From the NCBI RefSeq assembly GCF_042662625.1, contig NZ_JBHSXH010000009.1:930001-994000 (forward strand): a stretch of DNA of 64,000 nt, given 5' to 3'. The stretch is from Halopelagius fulvigenes. Its GTDB lineage: Archaea; Halobacteriota; Halobacteria; Halobacteriales; Haloferacaceae. The notes under the pieces were generated by a model. It searched no databases and was not told where the DNA came from. It saw only the letters and a program-made list of their open reading frames with translations. Shown here piece by piece: positions 16,215 through 24,899 of this stretch. The position numbers and the translations under genes were made by a program. How positions within the stretch are numbered: position 1 is the stretch's first letter; every line of letters starts with the position of its first letter.

Positions 16215-17354
16215 ATGGCAACGGTTGCAGAACGGGTCGGCGCCGACCCCGAACGTCTGTGGGGCGGTTCGGTGGCGGTCATCCTCGCGGTTCTCGTCGG
16301 CGGATGGCTCGCCTTCCCCGAACTCGTCTACGACCGCTTCATCTGGCACTACTTCTGGGGACCGGTGCAGGCCGACGCCAACTCGGCGGTCTGTGCGGTG
16401 CGGACGAACGGCGTCACGCAGTACCTCGACAGCGCGCAGGCGTGCGCCGCCGCGCCCGAACCCGTGGCCTACCCCGGCTACACGCTCGTCTCGGAAGTCG
16501 GGTACATGGTCACCCTGCTGGTCGCCCTCTCGGGTCTCGTCTTCCTCCTCCGCCGCCTCGACATCGGGACGGAGCGGCGCTTCTTCTACGCTCTCCTGCC
16601 GTTCATGTTCTTCGGCGGCGCCCTGCGCGTCGTCGAGGACGCCAACGACACGCCCGGCGCGACGGACGCACTCATCAGTTACCCGTGGAACACGCTCGTC
16701 ATCAGCCCGATAATCTACTTCACCGTCTTCGGCATCACGCTCGCCGCCGTCGTCGCGAGCGTCACGGCGGACAGGGCCGGACTCGTAGACGGGTACGAGA
16801 AGCCGCTGTTCGGCCTCGGAACGGGCGCGCTCGTACTCACGCTCGGCTACCTCGTCTCGCTGGTCGTCACCGGCGCGCCGGGCGTGGAGTTCTACCCGCA
16901 GGTGCTGGTCGCGACGCTCGTCGGGGCGACGCTCTCGGCGGGCGCGACGTGGTGGCTCATCGAACGCTTCGCGCCGGAGATAAACGCCGGAACGGGCCTC
17001 ATCGGCCTCGTCATCATCTGGGGCCACGCCGTAGACGGCGTCGCCAACGTCATCGGTCTCGACTGGATGCCGGCGCTGAACGCCGGGCGGAACCTCGTGC
17101 CGAAACACCCCGTCAACCAGTTCGTCGTGGACTTCACGTCGAGCGTCCTGCCCGCGAGCGTCCTCGCGGTGACGGGCGACACGTGGCCGTTCCTCCTCAT
17201 CAAACTCGCGGCGGCGACGTTCGTCGTCTGGGTGTTCGAGGAGGGCATCTTCGAGGAGAGCCCCCGCTACTCGATGCTGCTCCTCGTCGCCGTCCTCGCC
17301 GTCGGACTCGGCCCGGGGACGCGCGACATGCTCCGCGCGACGTTCGGCGTCTGA
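16215..17354 (+). CDS. DUF63 family membrane protein
   Basis: 379 aa with about nine or ten hydrophobic helices. DUF63 is an archaeal family of integral membrane proteins of unknown function. Landmarks are FIWHYFWGPVQADAN near residue 43, PGYTLVSEVGYMVTLL, the basic-acidic FFGGALRVVEDANDTPGA, and IIWGHAVDGVANVIGLDW late in the protein. Conserved His and Asp residues within helices suggest transport or intramembrane catalysis, but nothing is proven. It is flanked by intergenic gaps on both sides, so it is probably monocistronic. Confidence 0.88.
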   Translation: MATVAERVGADPERLWGGSVAVILAVLVGGWLAFPELVYDRFIWHYFWGPVQADANSAVCAVRTNGVTQYLDSAQACAAAPEPVAYPGYTLVSEVGYMVTLLVALSGLVFLLRRLDIGTERRFFYALLPFMFFGGALRVVEDANDTPGATDALISYPWNTLVISPIIYFTVFGITLAAVVASVTADRAGLVDGYEKPLFGLGTGALVLTLGYLVSLVVTGAPGVEFYPQVLVATLVGATLSAGATWWLIERFAPEINAGTGLIGLVIIWGHAVDGVANVIGLDWMPALNAGRNLVPKHPVNQFVVDFTSSVLPASVLAVTGDTWPFLLIKLAAATFVVWVFEEGIFEESPRYSMLLLVAVLAVGLGPGTRDMLRATFGV

Positions 17355-17477
17355 AAGGGGCGAGACTTTTTCTCGGAAGGGGCGGCCACTCGCCGCATCC
17401 GCCGCGGAATTACCGCACGGCGACCCGCGAGCGTCCGACACGCCGCCGTGCGGGCGGGCATCGTGTCGGCTGTTCGC

Positions 17478-19190
17478 CTACGGATACGGGTGGTACGGGC
17501 CGTCGAGTCGGGACTCGAAGCCCATCTCCTCGGGCACCGACGCCGCCCTGTCGCCGAAGAAGGGGTCGCCCTGAAACAGCGGTTGGGCCTCCGGAACCGC
17601 GACGCGGACCGCCTCGAACCCGAGTCGCTCCACGTCCTCCGTCGTCGTCCGCGCGGCGTAGGCGTCTAACCCCGCGTCGGCGACGCGTTCGACCACGGCG
17701 TCGAGTTCCGCCTCGCCAGTCGGCACCTCGTCGGGGCCGACGCTCGACGCCGGAACCGCCGGGCCGGCGTCCACGAACTCGCGGGCGGCGTCGGGGAAGT
17801 CCGCGTACGCGCCGATAGCGCCGCCTTCCGAACTCGCCTGCTCCGGTCCCAACGCACGGAGTTCCATCCAGTTCTGCAACGCCTCCGCGAGTGCGGACCG
17901 CGCGGCGTCTGCGGGGTCCAGCGACGCGCCCGACCCGACGGCGAAGTTCGGCCACTCGCCGTCGCGGTGGACCGCCGCGGCGACGACCGGAACGTCCACG
18001 TCCTGCGTGACCAAAAGCGGCGTCGCGGTCAGATCCTCCGCGCGCGCCCGCTTCTCCAGTTCGGCGTAGCCCTCGTCGTCCACGTCGAGGGCGAGGGGGT
18101 CGAACGTCGAGTACCACGACAGCATCGCGGCGTCGCGTTCGACCACCTCGTAGAAGCCCGACAGAAGCGCCTCCGCGCCCGAGTTCCCGAGGCCCAACCC
18201 GGTCGTGATGGAGGGTTTGTGTCGCTCGTTCGGCGGCGGGTAGTGGACGAACTCGGCGGGGAGAGACACCTCCGCGCCCGTGTCGAGGCGTTCGCCCGCG
18301 ACCCACGGAATCGGCTCCTCGGGGTCGGGCGCGCGGTACGAGTCGGGACGCACGAACCGCGACGGGGAGACGGGGTTCGCGCGCGTTCGCTCCGGCGCGA
18401 CGGTGAACTCCGACGACCGGTAGACGCCCGCGCAGTAGCGTTCGAGGCCCTCGCCGAGGGCTTTCATGAACGCGGCGTCCCAGTCGGGGTCCACGCCCGC
18501 CGCGAACTCGGCGGCGCGAGCGTCGCTGAACCCCCGCGTCTCCGTCGTCTGCGCGAGGTAGTAGGGGACCGGGAACGACTCGCGTTCGCCCACCTGTGCG
18601 ACGACGCCGGTTCGGTCGTCGAGTGTGCGTTCCGCCCGCGCCAGCGAGTCGTCCACGCTCGCCTCGCGGTACTCCCGTCGCACCCGCCGGTCGCGGGTCG
18701 CGGGGTCCGGCACCGGCAGAATCGGTCGCTCGGCGACGACGCCCGTTCCGGCGACTTCCGCGACCGTACCGACCACCGCCCCCTCGCCCGCGAGGAGGGC
18801 GACGGCCCGCCGACCGGCGAGTGCGCCCGCGAGTCGGACGGCGCTTCTGTCCCCCGACGGCGACCCCTCGTCGTCCGTCGTCGCGGCGACGCGGGCGCAG
18901 AGGTCGGAGAACCGCGCGCCGTCGGTTCCGAACGCGGAGACGGTGGCGTCCACGGCGGCGACGGGACGGCCGCCGACGCCGCCGATTTCGACGACCACGA
19001 GTCGGCCGCCGCGTTCGTCCACCGCGTGCGGGGCGTTCGCCCCCGCGGGCGCGACGACGACGCTCAGGTTCGCGTCTCCCGCCTCGTCCGGCGAGACGTC
19101 GGCGACGGCGGCGTCCACGTCCTCGAACGCCGCGCGAACCGCCTCGGCGGCCGGGCCACTCCCGACGAGAGCGATGTCGTTGGATATCAC
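17478..19190 (-). CDS. YcaO-like protein with N-terminal docking-type domain
   Basis: 570 aa. YcaO enzymes use ATP to activate peptide amides, forming azolines, thioamides or amidines. The N-terminal 200 residues start like a Rossmann-type carrier domain (IALVGSGPAAEAVRAAF), resembling the E1-like partner of RiPP cyclodehydratases. The C-terminal YcaO core has three acidic nucleotide-binding helices: KALGEGLERYCAG (about 243-255), GFYEVVERDAAMLSWY (about 340-355) and RSALAEALQNWMELR (about 430-444). It ends in PYHPYP, the Pro-rich tail seen in active cyclodehydratases. No precursor peptide, TfuA or dehydrogenase gene is adjacent. Substrate unknown; tRNA or ribosomal protein modification is possible. 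Confidence 0.85.
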   Translation of the reverse strand: MISNDIALVGSGPAAEAVRAAFEDVDAAVADVSPDEAGDANLSVVVAPAGANAPHAVDERGGRLVVVEIGGVGGRPVAAVDATVSAFGTDGARFSDLCARVAATTDDEGSPSGDRSAVRLAGALAGRRAVALLAGEGAVVGTVAEVAGTGVVAERPILPVPDPATRDRRVRREYREASVDDSLARAERTLDDRTGVVAQVGERESFPVPYYLAQTTETRGFSDARAAEFAAGVDPDWDAAFMKALGEGLERYCAGVYRSSEFTVAPERTRANPVSPSRFVRPDSYRAPDPEEPIPWVAGERLDTGAEVSLPAEFVHYPPPNERHKPSITTGLGLGNSGAEALLSGFYEVVERDAAMLSWYSTFDPLALDVDDEGYAELEKRARAEDLTATPLLVTQDVDVPVVAAAVHRDGEWPNFAVGSGASLDPADAARSALAEALQNWMELRALGPEQASSEGGAIGAYADFPDAAREFVDAGPAVPASSVGPDEVPTGEAELDAVVERVADAGLDAYAARTTTEDVERLGFEAVRVAVPEAQPLFQGDPFFGDRAASVPEEMGFESRLDGPYHPYP

Positions 19191-19326
19191 GGGCCGATAG
19201 ACGCACGAATCGGGGAAAAAGCGCGGGGATGTACGGCGGGACGCGGTGGTGGGAGGCGGAGTGAGACGCCGGAATGGGGAGAACGCAGGAACCGAGAGCG
19301 AAGTGAGATTGGACGCCCGGCGACGC

Positions 19327-20151
19327 CTACGAGAGGAGATCCTGGGCGACGCCGGCGAGTTGCGTCGAGTCGGCGTCGACCAGTCGGTCGTCGCCGAGTT
19401 TGAGGCGGAGTCGGGGGCGGCCGACGTCGATGAGTACCTTCTCGGTGTCGATGAGGCCCGTGTCTTCGAGTTTCGTCTTCGTCCGGGAGAACGTCGCCTT
19501 GCTGGCGATGCCGACGTCCTCGCCCCACTTCGAGATGTCGTAGAGGAGGACGTCGTTCCGCGCGGCGACGAGGAGGCTGATGGTCACCTCGTCGAGTCCG
19601 TCGCCGTCGCCGCGGGCAGTCCGAAGCGACGAGAGGACGGCGTCGAAGTCGTCGCGCGCCTCCGGCCCGATGTCGGCCTCCAGGGTCGAGCGAACCTTCG
19701 ATATCGGCGGCGTTCGGAGTTTGAACGTCGGGGACTCCTCCCACTGAGTGCGGTACGTCTCGCGCGCCTGCGAGACGAACTCCTCGTCTTCGGTGACGAG
19801 TCCGGCAACCCGGTCGCCCGCGGTGACGAGTGCGACGACCGAATCGCCGGTCACGAGGAGGGCGTTCTCCGCCCCCTCGGTCGTCGTCCGCATCGACAGC
19901 GTCTCCGACTCGACGAGGTCGGCCGCGTTGCTCGCGACGATGAAGTCGTCCATCACGTCTTTCAGAAGCGATTCGTCGGCCACCATCCGGACGGTCGGAG
20001 TGTCTCCGCCGAGTTCGGACGCGACGTTGACGAGAGTCTCGACCACGTCCGCCGTCGGGTCGACGACGAGAACCTCCTCGCCGCCCGCCGAGAGGGCGGA
20101 GCGGAGAATCTCCTCGACCCCCTCTGCGAGCATATTAGAACGGATAGCCAT
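19327..20151 (-). CDS. tbsP: Transcriptional regulator TbsP
   Basis: 274 aa from the ATG at 20151 (MAIRSNMLAEGVEEILRSAL). The N-terminal two-thirds forms an alpha/beta domain (VLVVDPTADVVETLVNVA). The C-terminal 90 residues are a winged helix (EVTISLLVAARNDVLLYDISKWGEDVGIASKATFSRTKTKLEDTGLIDTE). TbsP proteins are haloarchaeal and have been linked to control of central carbon metabolism together with TrmB; this is family knowledge, not sequence evidence. A TATA element TTAATATTAAATAATC just upstream on the minus strand gives a leaderless transcript. A sugar-type ABC transporter occurs later in the window, but no direct link is visible. Confidence 0.8.
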   Translation of the reverse strand: MAIRSNMLAEGVEEILRSALSAGGEEVLVVDPTADVVETLVNVASELGGDTPTVRMVADESLLKDVMDDFIVASNAADLVESETLSMRTTTEGAENALLVTGDSVVALVTAGDRVAGLVTEDEEFVSQARETYRTQWEESPTFKLRTPPISKVRSTLEADIGPEARDDFDAVLSSLRTARGDGDGLDEVTISLLVAARNDVLLYDISKWGEDVGIASKATFSRTKTKLEDTGLIDTEKVLIDVGRPRLRLKLGDDRLVDADSTQLAGVAQDLLS

Positions 20152-20170
20152 ACCCACAATATGAGCGCGA

Positions 20171-20187
20171 GATTATTTAATATTAAC
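20171..20187 (-). promoter_or_regulatory. TATA region of tbsP
   Basis: Minus strand TTAATATTAAATAATC lies 20-36 bases upstream of the ATG at 20151. It is unusually A/T rich for this genome and implies a leaderless mRNA. Confidence 0.6.
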
Positions 20188-20438
20188 GCAGAAAGGAGGT
20201 CGTAATCACCTTCCTACGGTGTTGTAACAAGCCCAACAAGAGGAAATTCTGTTTTCAATCCGGGAAGTATACTGTTCGGATACCCAATTAATAAACTCGG
20301 TGTGTGAACGTATTCAGTTGTTCGGCGCGTCGTAATTTGAATCTGTCGTCTGCCGGGATGGTGTCCTGCGACCCTCCTCCCGGGCGTCCGTTGCACCGAC
20401 GTGTACAGAAGAAGGGGCAGTCGTCGCCAAAGTGAACA

Positions 20439-20448
20439 CACTTATTGG
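20439..20448 (+). promoter_or_regulatory. TATA box of glyA
   Basis: CACTTATTGG lies 23-32 bases upstream of the glyA ATG at 20471, fitting a leaderless transcript. It supports that ATG over the in-frame upstream codon at 20432, which would overlap the promoter. Confidence 0.6.
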
Positions 20449-20470
20449 CCGAACGCGTCCCGTCTCATAC

Positions 20471-21724
20471 ATGGATTACAGTCACGTCCGCGACGCCGAC
20501 CCCGCCGTCGCAGATGCGCTGTCGGGCGAAGATGAACGGCAACGGAACACGCTGGCGATGATAGCGAGCGAGAACCACGTCAGTCGCGCGGTCCTCGAAG
20601 CCCAAGGGAGCACCCTCACGAACAAGTACGCCGAGGGGTACCCCGGCTCTCGGTACTACGCGGGTTGCGAGTACGCCGACGAGGTGGAGGAACTCGCCGT
20701 CGAACGCGCGAAGGAACTGTGGGGCGCGGAGTACGTCAACGTCCAACCGCACTCGGGGACGCAGGCGAACATGGGCGTCTACCTCGCCATGCTCGACGCC
20801 GGCGACAAGATTCTCTCCTTGGAACTGAGCCACGGCGGCCACCTCAGCCACGGCCACCCCGCGAACTTCACGGGCCAACTATACGAGGTAGAGCAGTATC
20901 AGGTGGACCCCGAGACGGGGTACATCGACTACGACGACTTGGAGGCGAAAGCCGAGGAGTTCGACCCCGACATCATCGTCTCCGGGTACTCCGCGTACCC
21001 GCGCACGGTGGAGTGGGAGCGCATTCAGGAGGTGGCCGACGACGCCGACGCCTACCACCTCGCGGACATCGCTCACATCACGGGTTTGGTCGCCGCGGGC
21101 GTCCACCCCTCGCCCGTCGGCGTCGCCGACTTCGTGACCGGTTCGACGCACAAGACCATCCGCGCGGGCCGCGGCGGCATCATCATGTCCTCCGAGGAGT
21201 ACGCCGACGACATCGACAAGGCCGTCTTCCCCGGCGGGCAGGGCGGCCCCCTCATGCACAACATCGCGGGCAAGGCCGTCGGCTTCCAGGAGGCCCTGCA
21301 ACCGGAGTTCGACGAGTACGCCGAGCAGACCGTCGCCAACGCGAGGGCCCTCGCGGAGACGTTCAAAGAGGAGGGCCTCGAAGCCGTCTCCGGCGGCACC
21401 GACAACCACCTCGTCCTCGTGGACCTGCGCCCCTCGAACCCCGACACTACCGGCAAGGACGTCGAGGCGGCGTTGGAGGACGCCGGCATCGTCCTCAACG
21501 CCAACACCGTCCCCGGCGAGACGCGTTCGGCGTTCAACCCCAGCGGTATCCGCGCCGGCACGGCGGCGCTTACGACCCGCGGGTTCGACGAGGAGGCCAC
21601 CCGCGAGGTGGGTGAACTCATCGCCCGCGTCGTGGACAACTACGACGACGAGGCCGTCGTCGCCGAGGTGTCCGACCAGGTGCAGGAACTCTGCGACGAG
21701 TTCCCCCTGTACGAAGAGGAGTAA
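20471..21724 (+). CDS. glyA: Serine hydroxymethyltransferase
   Basis: 417 aa from the ATG at 20471. It interconverts serine and glycine with transfer of a one-carbon unit to a folate-type carrier, using pyridoxal phosphate. Landmarks are MIASENHVSRAVLEAQGS, YAEGYPGSRYYAGCEY, and VTGSTHKTIRAGRGGII (about 219-236), whose first lysine is the expected Schiff-base residue. Length is typical. FolD is encoded about 900 bases downstream on the same strand, so the locus covers consecutive folate one-carbon steps, separated by a lipoprotein gene. Confidence 0.97.
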   Translation: MDYSHVRDADPAVADALSGEDERQRNTLAMIASENHVSRAVLEAQGSTLTNKYAEGYPGSRYYAGCEYADEVEELAVERAKELWGAEYVNVQPHSGTQANMGVYLAMLDAGDKILSLELSHGGHLSHGHPANFTGQLYEVEQYQVDPETGYIDYDDLEAKAEEFDPDIIVSGYSAYPRTVEWERIQEVADDADAYHLADIAHITGLVAAGVHPSPVGVADFVTGSTHKTIRAGRGGIIMSSEEYADDIDKAVFPGGQGGPLMHNIAGKAVGFQEALQPEFDEYAEQTVANARALAETFKEEGLEAVSGGTDNHLVLVDLRPSNPDTTGKDVEAALEDAGIVLNANTVPGETRSAFNPSGIRAGTAALTTRGFDEEATREVGELIARVVDNYDDEAVVAEVSDQVQELCDEFPLYEEE

Positions 21725-21868
21725 CCGGGTCGTCCGCGCCCGGCGCGCCGGACGCGACTCCGCGCCGCCTCTGCTCTCGTCTCCGCCGTCGCTCTCGCGC
21801 GTTCTCTCTCGTTCGCAGGCGCTGACGTGTCGCCCCTGCTTTTTGCTTCGCCGGCGCCAAGCGGACGC

Positions 21869-22537
21869 ATGGTGACTCGGAGACGCCTCCTCGCTCTGCT
21901 CGGCGCGGCGAGCGTTCCGTTCGCCGGGTGTTCCGACCGCGAACGTCGAACGCCGGGAACCGAGAACCCGCCGGGCGGGTTCGGCACGCCCCGCGGCGAC
22001 ACCGCCACCGGGGTGAGCGTCTCCGAGACCGAGACGGAGACGCCGACGGAGACGGAGACGCCCGCCGAGACGGCGACGAACGGGACGGCGACGAACGAGA
22101 CGGCGACGAACGAGACGGCGACGAACGAGACGGACGGGACGACCACCGCGACTGCGACGCCGGAGGGGTTGGACCTCCGGGAGGCGAACGTCGTTGCCGT
22201 CGACTGGCGGGTGATGAACGGCGTCCACCGGTTCGATGTGACGCTCTACCACGACGACGACGGCGAGGAGGGGTACGCGGACTGGTGGCAGGTAGAGACG
22301 ACAGACGGGACGGTCCTCGCCAGACGCGACCTACTGCACTCCCACGGGACGCGCGAGTTCACGCGGTCGGAGAGCGTCAGGTTGCCGGACGGCGTGACGT
22401 GCGTCGTCGTCCGGGGTCACGACCAGACGCACGGGTTCGGCGGGCAGGCGATGGTCGTGAATCTGGAGACGGGGGAGACGACGCCCGTCCGGCAGGGGCC
22501 CAACCTGAACCCCGGCGTCGCCGACGGCATCTGCTGA
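21869..22537 (+). CDS. Tat-type lipoprotein with Thr-rich linker
   Basis: 222 aa from the ATG at 21869. The signal region MVTRRRLLALLGAASVPFAGC has a twin-arginine motif followed by a lipobox (FAGC), so it is probably exported folded and lipid-anchored. Residues about 45-100 are Thr/Glu-rich, including four copies of a 15-base repeat (see 22066-22125), and act as a cell-wall spacer. The C-terminal domain (about 105-222) is beta-rich, with VTLYHDDDGEEGYADWWQVETTDG and HSHGTREFTRSESV, and has several His residues that could bind metal (inference). No family name is certain. Confidence 0.75.
   Translation: MVTRRRLLALLGAASVPFAGCSDRERRTPGTENPPGGFGTPRGDTATGVSVSETETETPTETETPAETATNGTATNETATNETATNETDGTTTATATPEGLDLREANVVAVDWRVMNGVHRFDVTLYHDDDGEEGYADWWQVETTDGTVLARRDLLHSHGTREFTRSESVRLPDGVTCVVVRGHDQTHGFGGQAMVVNLETGETTPVRQGPNLNPGVADGIC
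22066..22125 (+). repeat. Tandem 15-bp repeat in lipoprotein linker
   Basis: Four units of CGAGACGGCGACGAA (the second with one base changed) encode the five-residue units ETATN/GTATN. The units are nearly identical in DNA, which indicates recent expansion rather than selection on protein alone. Confidence 0.85.
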
Positions 22538-22633
22538 GCGACTATCCACGAACGTGTCTATCTTCTCCGATTCCGACCTGCAGATATGCACGAATCCGCG
22601 AGTTTGAAGTGCGAGGGGGACGCCGGTGTAGGT

Positions 22634-23527
22634 ATGACCGACATCATCGACGGCAACGCGGTGGCCGAGGACGTGCGCGCGGGCCTGACCGACGCCATCG
22701 ACGCCCTCGACGAGGCGGGCGTGACGCCCGGTCTGGCGACGGTGCTGATGAGCGAGGACCCGGCGAGTCAGACGTACGTCTCGATGAAACAGCGAGACTG
22801 CGAGGAGGTGGGCATCGACGCCTTCGACTACGAACTCGACCCAGACGCCCCCGCCGAGGAACTGTACGAACTCATCGACGACCTGAACGAGGACGACTCG
22901 GTCCACGGCGTCCTCGTCCAGATGCCCCTCCCCGACCACGTGGACGAACGCGAGGTGCTCCGCCGCATCGACCCCGCGAAGGACGTCGACGGCTTCCACC
23001 CCGAGAACGTGGGCCGCCTCGTCGCCGGCAACCCCCGATTCAAGCCCTGCACGCCCCACGGCGTCCAGAAACTCCTCGACGCCACCGAGGTGGACACCGA
23101 GGGCAAGGACGTGGTCGTCGTCGGCCGGTCGAACATCGTCGGCAAGCCGATGGCGAACCTCCTGATACAGAAGGCCGAGGGCGGCAACGCCACGGTGACG
23201 GTCTGTCACTCCCGGACCGACGACGTGGCGGCGAAGACGAAGCAGGCGGACGTGGTCATCGCGGCCTGCGGCGTCCCCGAACTCGTCACCGGCGAGATGC
23301 TCTCTGAGGGCGTCGTCGTCGTCGACGTGGGCATCAACCGCGTCGACGCGGACAACGAGAAGGGGTACGAACTCGTCGGCGACGTGGAGTACGACTCCGC
23401 CGAGGAGAAAGCGAGCGCCATCACTCCCGTCCCCGGCGGCGTCGGCCCGATGACGCGCGCGATGCTGCTTTGGAACACGGTCAAGTCCGCCGGCGACGCC
23501 GCGGACGTCGACGTGAACCTCCCCTGA
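22634..23527 (+). CDS. folD: Bifunctional methylene-THF dehydrogenase/methenyl-THF cyclohydrolase
   Basis: 297 aa from the ATG at 22634. FolD oxidises methylene-tetrahydrofolate with NADP and hydrolyses the methenyl form. The N-terminal catalytic domain includes YVSMKQRDCEEVGI, with the catalytic Lys52 after Tyr48, and GVLVQMPLPDHV; the C-terminal Rossmann domain has VVVGRSNIVGKPMANLL and TPVPGGVGPMTRAMLL. All family motifs are intact and the length is standard. Together with glyA it makes a short one-carbon segment. Confidence 0.97.
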   Translation: MTDIIDGNAVAEDVRAGLTDAIDALDEAGVTPGLATVLMSEDPASQTYVSMKQRDCEEVGIDAFDYELDPDAPAEELYELIDDLNEDDSVHGVLVQMPLPDHVDEREVLRRIDPAKDVDGFHPENVGRLVAGNPRFKPCTPHGVQKLLDATEVDTEGKDVVVVGRSNIVGKPMANLLIQKAEGGNATVTVCHSRTDDVAAKTKQADVVIAACGVPELVTGEMLSEGVVVVDVGINRVDADNEKGYELVGDVEYDSAEEKASAITPVPGGVGPMTRAMLLWNTVKSAGDAADVDVNLP

Positions 23528-23552
23528 CCGGCGGACGGACGAGTTCGCCGGA

Positions 23553-23783
23553 CTACCGGTGCATCGAGACGACCAACCGCCCTTCTTCGCGCCGGACGCA
23601 GAGCGTCCCGCCGTCGATATCGAAGCTGTGCGCGTCGCGTTCCGAAAGCAGGAGGCGGTCGAACGGGTCGCCGCAGGCCGGACAGGCGACGCCGTCTCTG
23701 TTCTCGTACAGCGTCGTCTCGCCGGTGTCTCGGAGCAGTTTCATCCGGTGACGAACCGCGTGCTGGTCGAATCGGTCGGCCAT
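23553..23783 (-). CDS. Small haloarchaeal zinc-knuckle protein
   Basis: 76 aa from the ATG at 23783. The core is ENRDGVACPACGDPFDRLLLSER, with a single CxxC knuckle, preceded by a basic helix MKLLRDTGETTLY and followed by a short beta-rich tail. Similar small haloarchaeal proteins are labelled flagella cluster protein in databases (from memory), but there is no flagellar gene here. Function is unknown. It is probably co-transcribed with the zinc-ribbon gene at 23816-24556, 32 bases upstream. Confidence 0.65.
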   Translation of the reverse strand: MADRFDQHAVRHRMKLLRDTGETTLYENRDGVACPACGDPFDRLLLSERDAHSFDIDGGTLCVRREEGRLVVSMHR

Positions 23784-23815
23784 CGGTCCAGACGCGTCCC
23801 GACGGGGCAAAGAGG

Positions 23816-24556
23816 TTAGGAAAGCCGAGCGAGTCTGTCGCGGGCGGTGGCCAGCGCCGTTTCGTCTCCGTCTCGGGCGTACGCGGCGAGCTCCCGCGCG
23901 ACGCGGACGAGCGTCTCGGACTCTCGGAGCGACACGTCGCCTTCGAGGGCTTCGACCCGCGTCACGTGGTCGCCGAGCGTTTCGAGCGTCCGCCGCGCGT
24001 CGGAGTCCGGGTTGTCGTCGAGCCAAAGGGAGAAGTCGCGGCGGAACGCGGAGACGGCCTGCGCGTAGGCCAGTCCGCGCGCGGCGGTCATCGAGGGCGG
24101 TACCTCCTCGGGAGACGGGCGTTCGCCGCGGTCTGCGCCCCGCAGGAGCGAGATGACGTACAGGTGTTCGTCCTCGCTCACGTCGCGCAGTCGGGCGTAC
24201 GCGTCGCCGGCGTGGAGGAGTTCGTTCGCCGCGAGGTGGGCGTCGTCTACGTCGCGGAGCTCGCCGCCGTTGATGAACCCCCGTTCGCGAACGTACGCGC
24301 GGAGGTCGGACTTCAGGTCGTCGAGTACGTCTTCGGGAAGCGCGTGGCGGCCCGTCGAAGCGTCCTCGTCGAACTCCCCGACGGCGTTCCTGTGCGGCGA
24401 GAGGTCGAGTTCCGCCGCGGCGTCCGTGTGGCGCTCCCGGTCGCCGACGCCGACGCTCCGGAGGCTTCCGCAGTTCGGACACGTGATGCTCCCCGTGTCG
24501 TAGTACGACCACTCCCGTTCGCAGTCCTTACAACGTCTGCGGCCCCGGATGCGCAT
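23816..24556 (-). CDS. TFIIB-type zinc ribbon protein (DUF7117-like)
   Basis: 246 aa. The first 36 residues are a zinc ribbon (RRRCKDCEREWSYYDTG followed by CPNCGSLR). The rest is helical and acidic, including ELLHAGDAYARLRDVSEDEHLYVISLLRGADRG and a coiled C-terminus with many Arg/Glu pairs. The ribbon suggests binding to nucleic acid or a protein partner, but there is no known enzymatic motif. It is upstream of the small CxxC protein gene on the same strand, so they may work together. The family assignment is from memory. Confidence 0.7.
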   Translation of the reverse strand: MRIRGRRRCKDCEREWSYYDTGSITCPNCGSLRSVGVGDRERHTDAAAELDLSPHRNAVGEFDEDASTGRHALPEDVLDDLKSDLRAYVRERGFINGGELRDVDDAHLAANELLHAGDAYARLRDVSEDEHLYVISLLRGADRGERPSPEEVPPSMTAARGLAYAQAVSAFRRDFSLWLDDNPDSDARRTLETLGDHVTRVEALEGDVSLRESETLVRVARELAAYARDGDETALATARDRLARLS

Positions 24557-24648
24557 ACGTATCGGTGGGGCTCCCCGGATGAAAAGCCCGACGCCACGGC
24601 CCGCCGACGCGCGCCACCTTCTTGGCTCGGAGACGCCTACGAACGGGT

Positions 24649-24795
24649 ATGCGCTCCGAGGAGGACATCCGCGACCAGTACGAGTTTCTGGCAGAACAGT
24701 TGGAGTCCGAGGAGATGCGCCACCAAGGCGTTCGGGAGCTCTTCACCCACTACAAGCGCGCCCTCGGGTGGGTGTTGGAAGAAGAGCACATGTGA
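24649..24795 (+). CDS. 48-aa conserved-looking helical protein
   Basis: 48 codons from the ATG at 24649, reading MRSEEDIRDQYEFLAEQ, then LESEEMRHQGVRELFTHYKR and ALGWVLEEEHM. It is strongly amphipathic and helical with acidic and basic patches; codon use is normal for the genome, and the ATG is followed by a clean frame ending in TGA. No family name is certain. It is divergent from the zinc-ribbon gene and directly upstream of the candidate ncRNA. Its size is below common gene-calling cutoffs, so it may be missed in other annotations. Confidence 0.65.
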   Translation: MRSEEDIRDQYEFLAEQLESEEMRHQGVRELFTHYKRALGWVLEEEHM

Positions 24796-24860
24796 GTCGA
24801 ACCCGACGGACCAACAGTTCGGCCCCGCTGAGACTGTGATTCTGTGACAAACATTGACAT

Positions 24861-24885
24861 CGGTCGGTATCTTTAAGCCCGACCG
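24861..24885 (+). promoter_or_regulatory. TATA box inside an inverted repeat (ncRNA promoter)
   Basis: CGGTCGG (24861-24867) and CCGACCG (24879-24885) are perfect complements separated by 11 bases that contain the TATA element TATCTTTAAG. A factor bound to the dyad would cover the TATA box, which suggests an operator. Expected initiation is about 24900, at the start of the structured RNA. Confidence 0.55.
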
Positions 24886-24899
24886 GCCGATAGTTGATA

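Larger units (their letters stand above)
20152..20470. other. Divergent tbsP/glyA promoter region
   Basis: 319 bases without a gene, AT-richer than the surroundings, especially 20165-20340. It holds the tbsP TATA region (20171-20187, minus strand) and the glyA TATA CTTATT (20441-20446, plus strand), 25-30 bases before the respective starts. I see no other structure that I would defend. Confidence 0.6.

Noticed and set aside
15398..17818. 806-codon plus-strand frame across Lrp and DUF63 genes
   Set aside because: Arg/His-rich composition typical of out-of-frame reading of GC-rich haloarchaeal genes.
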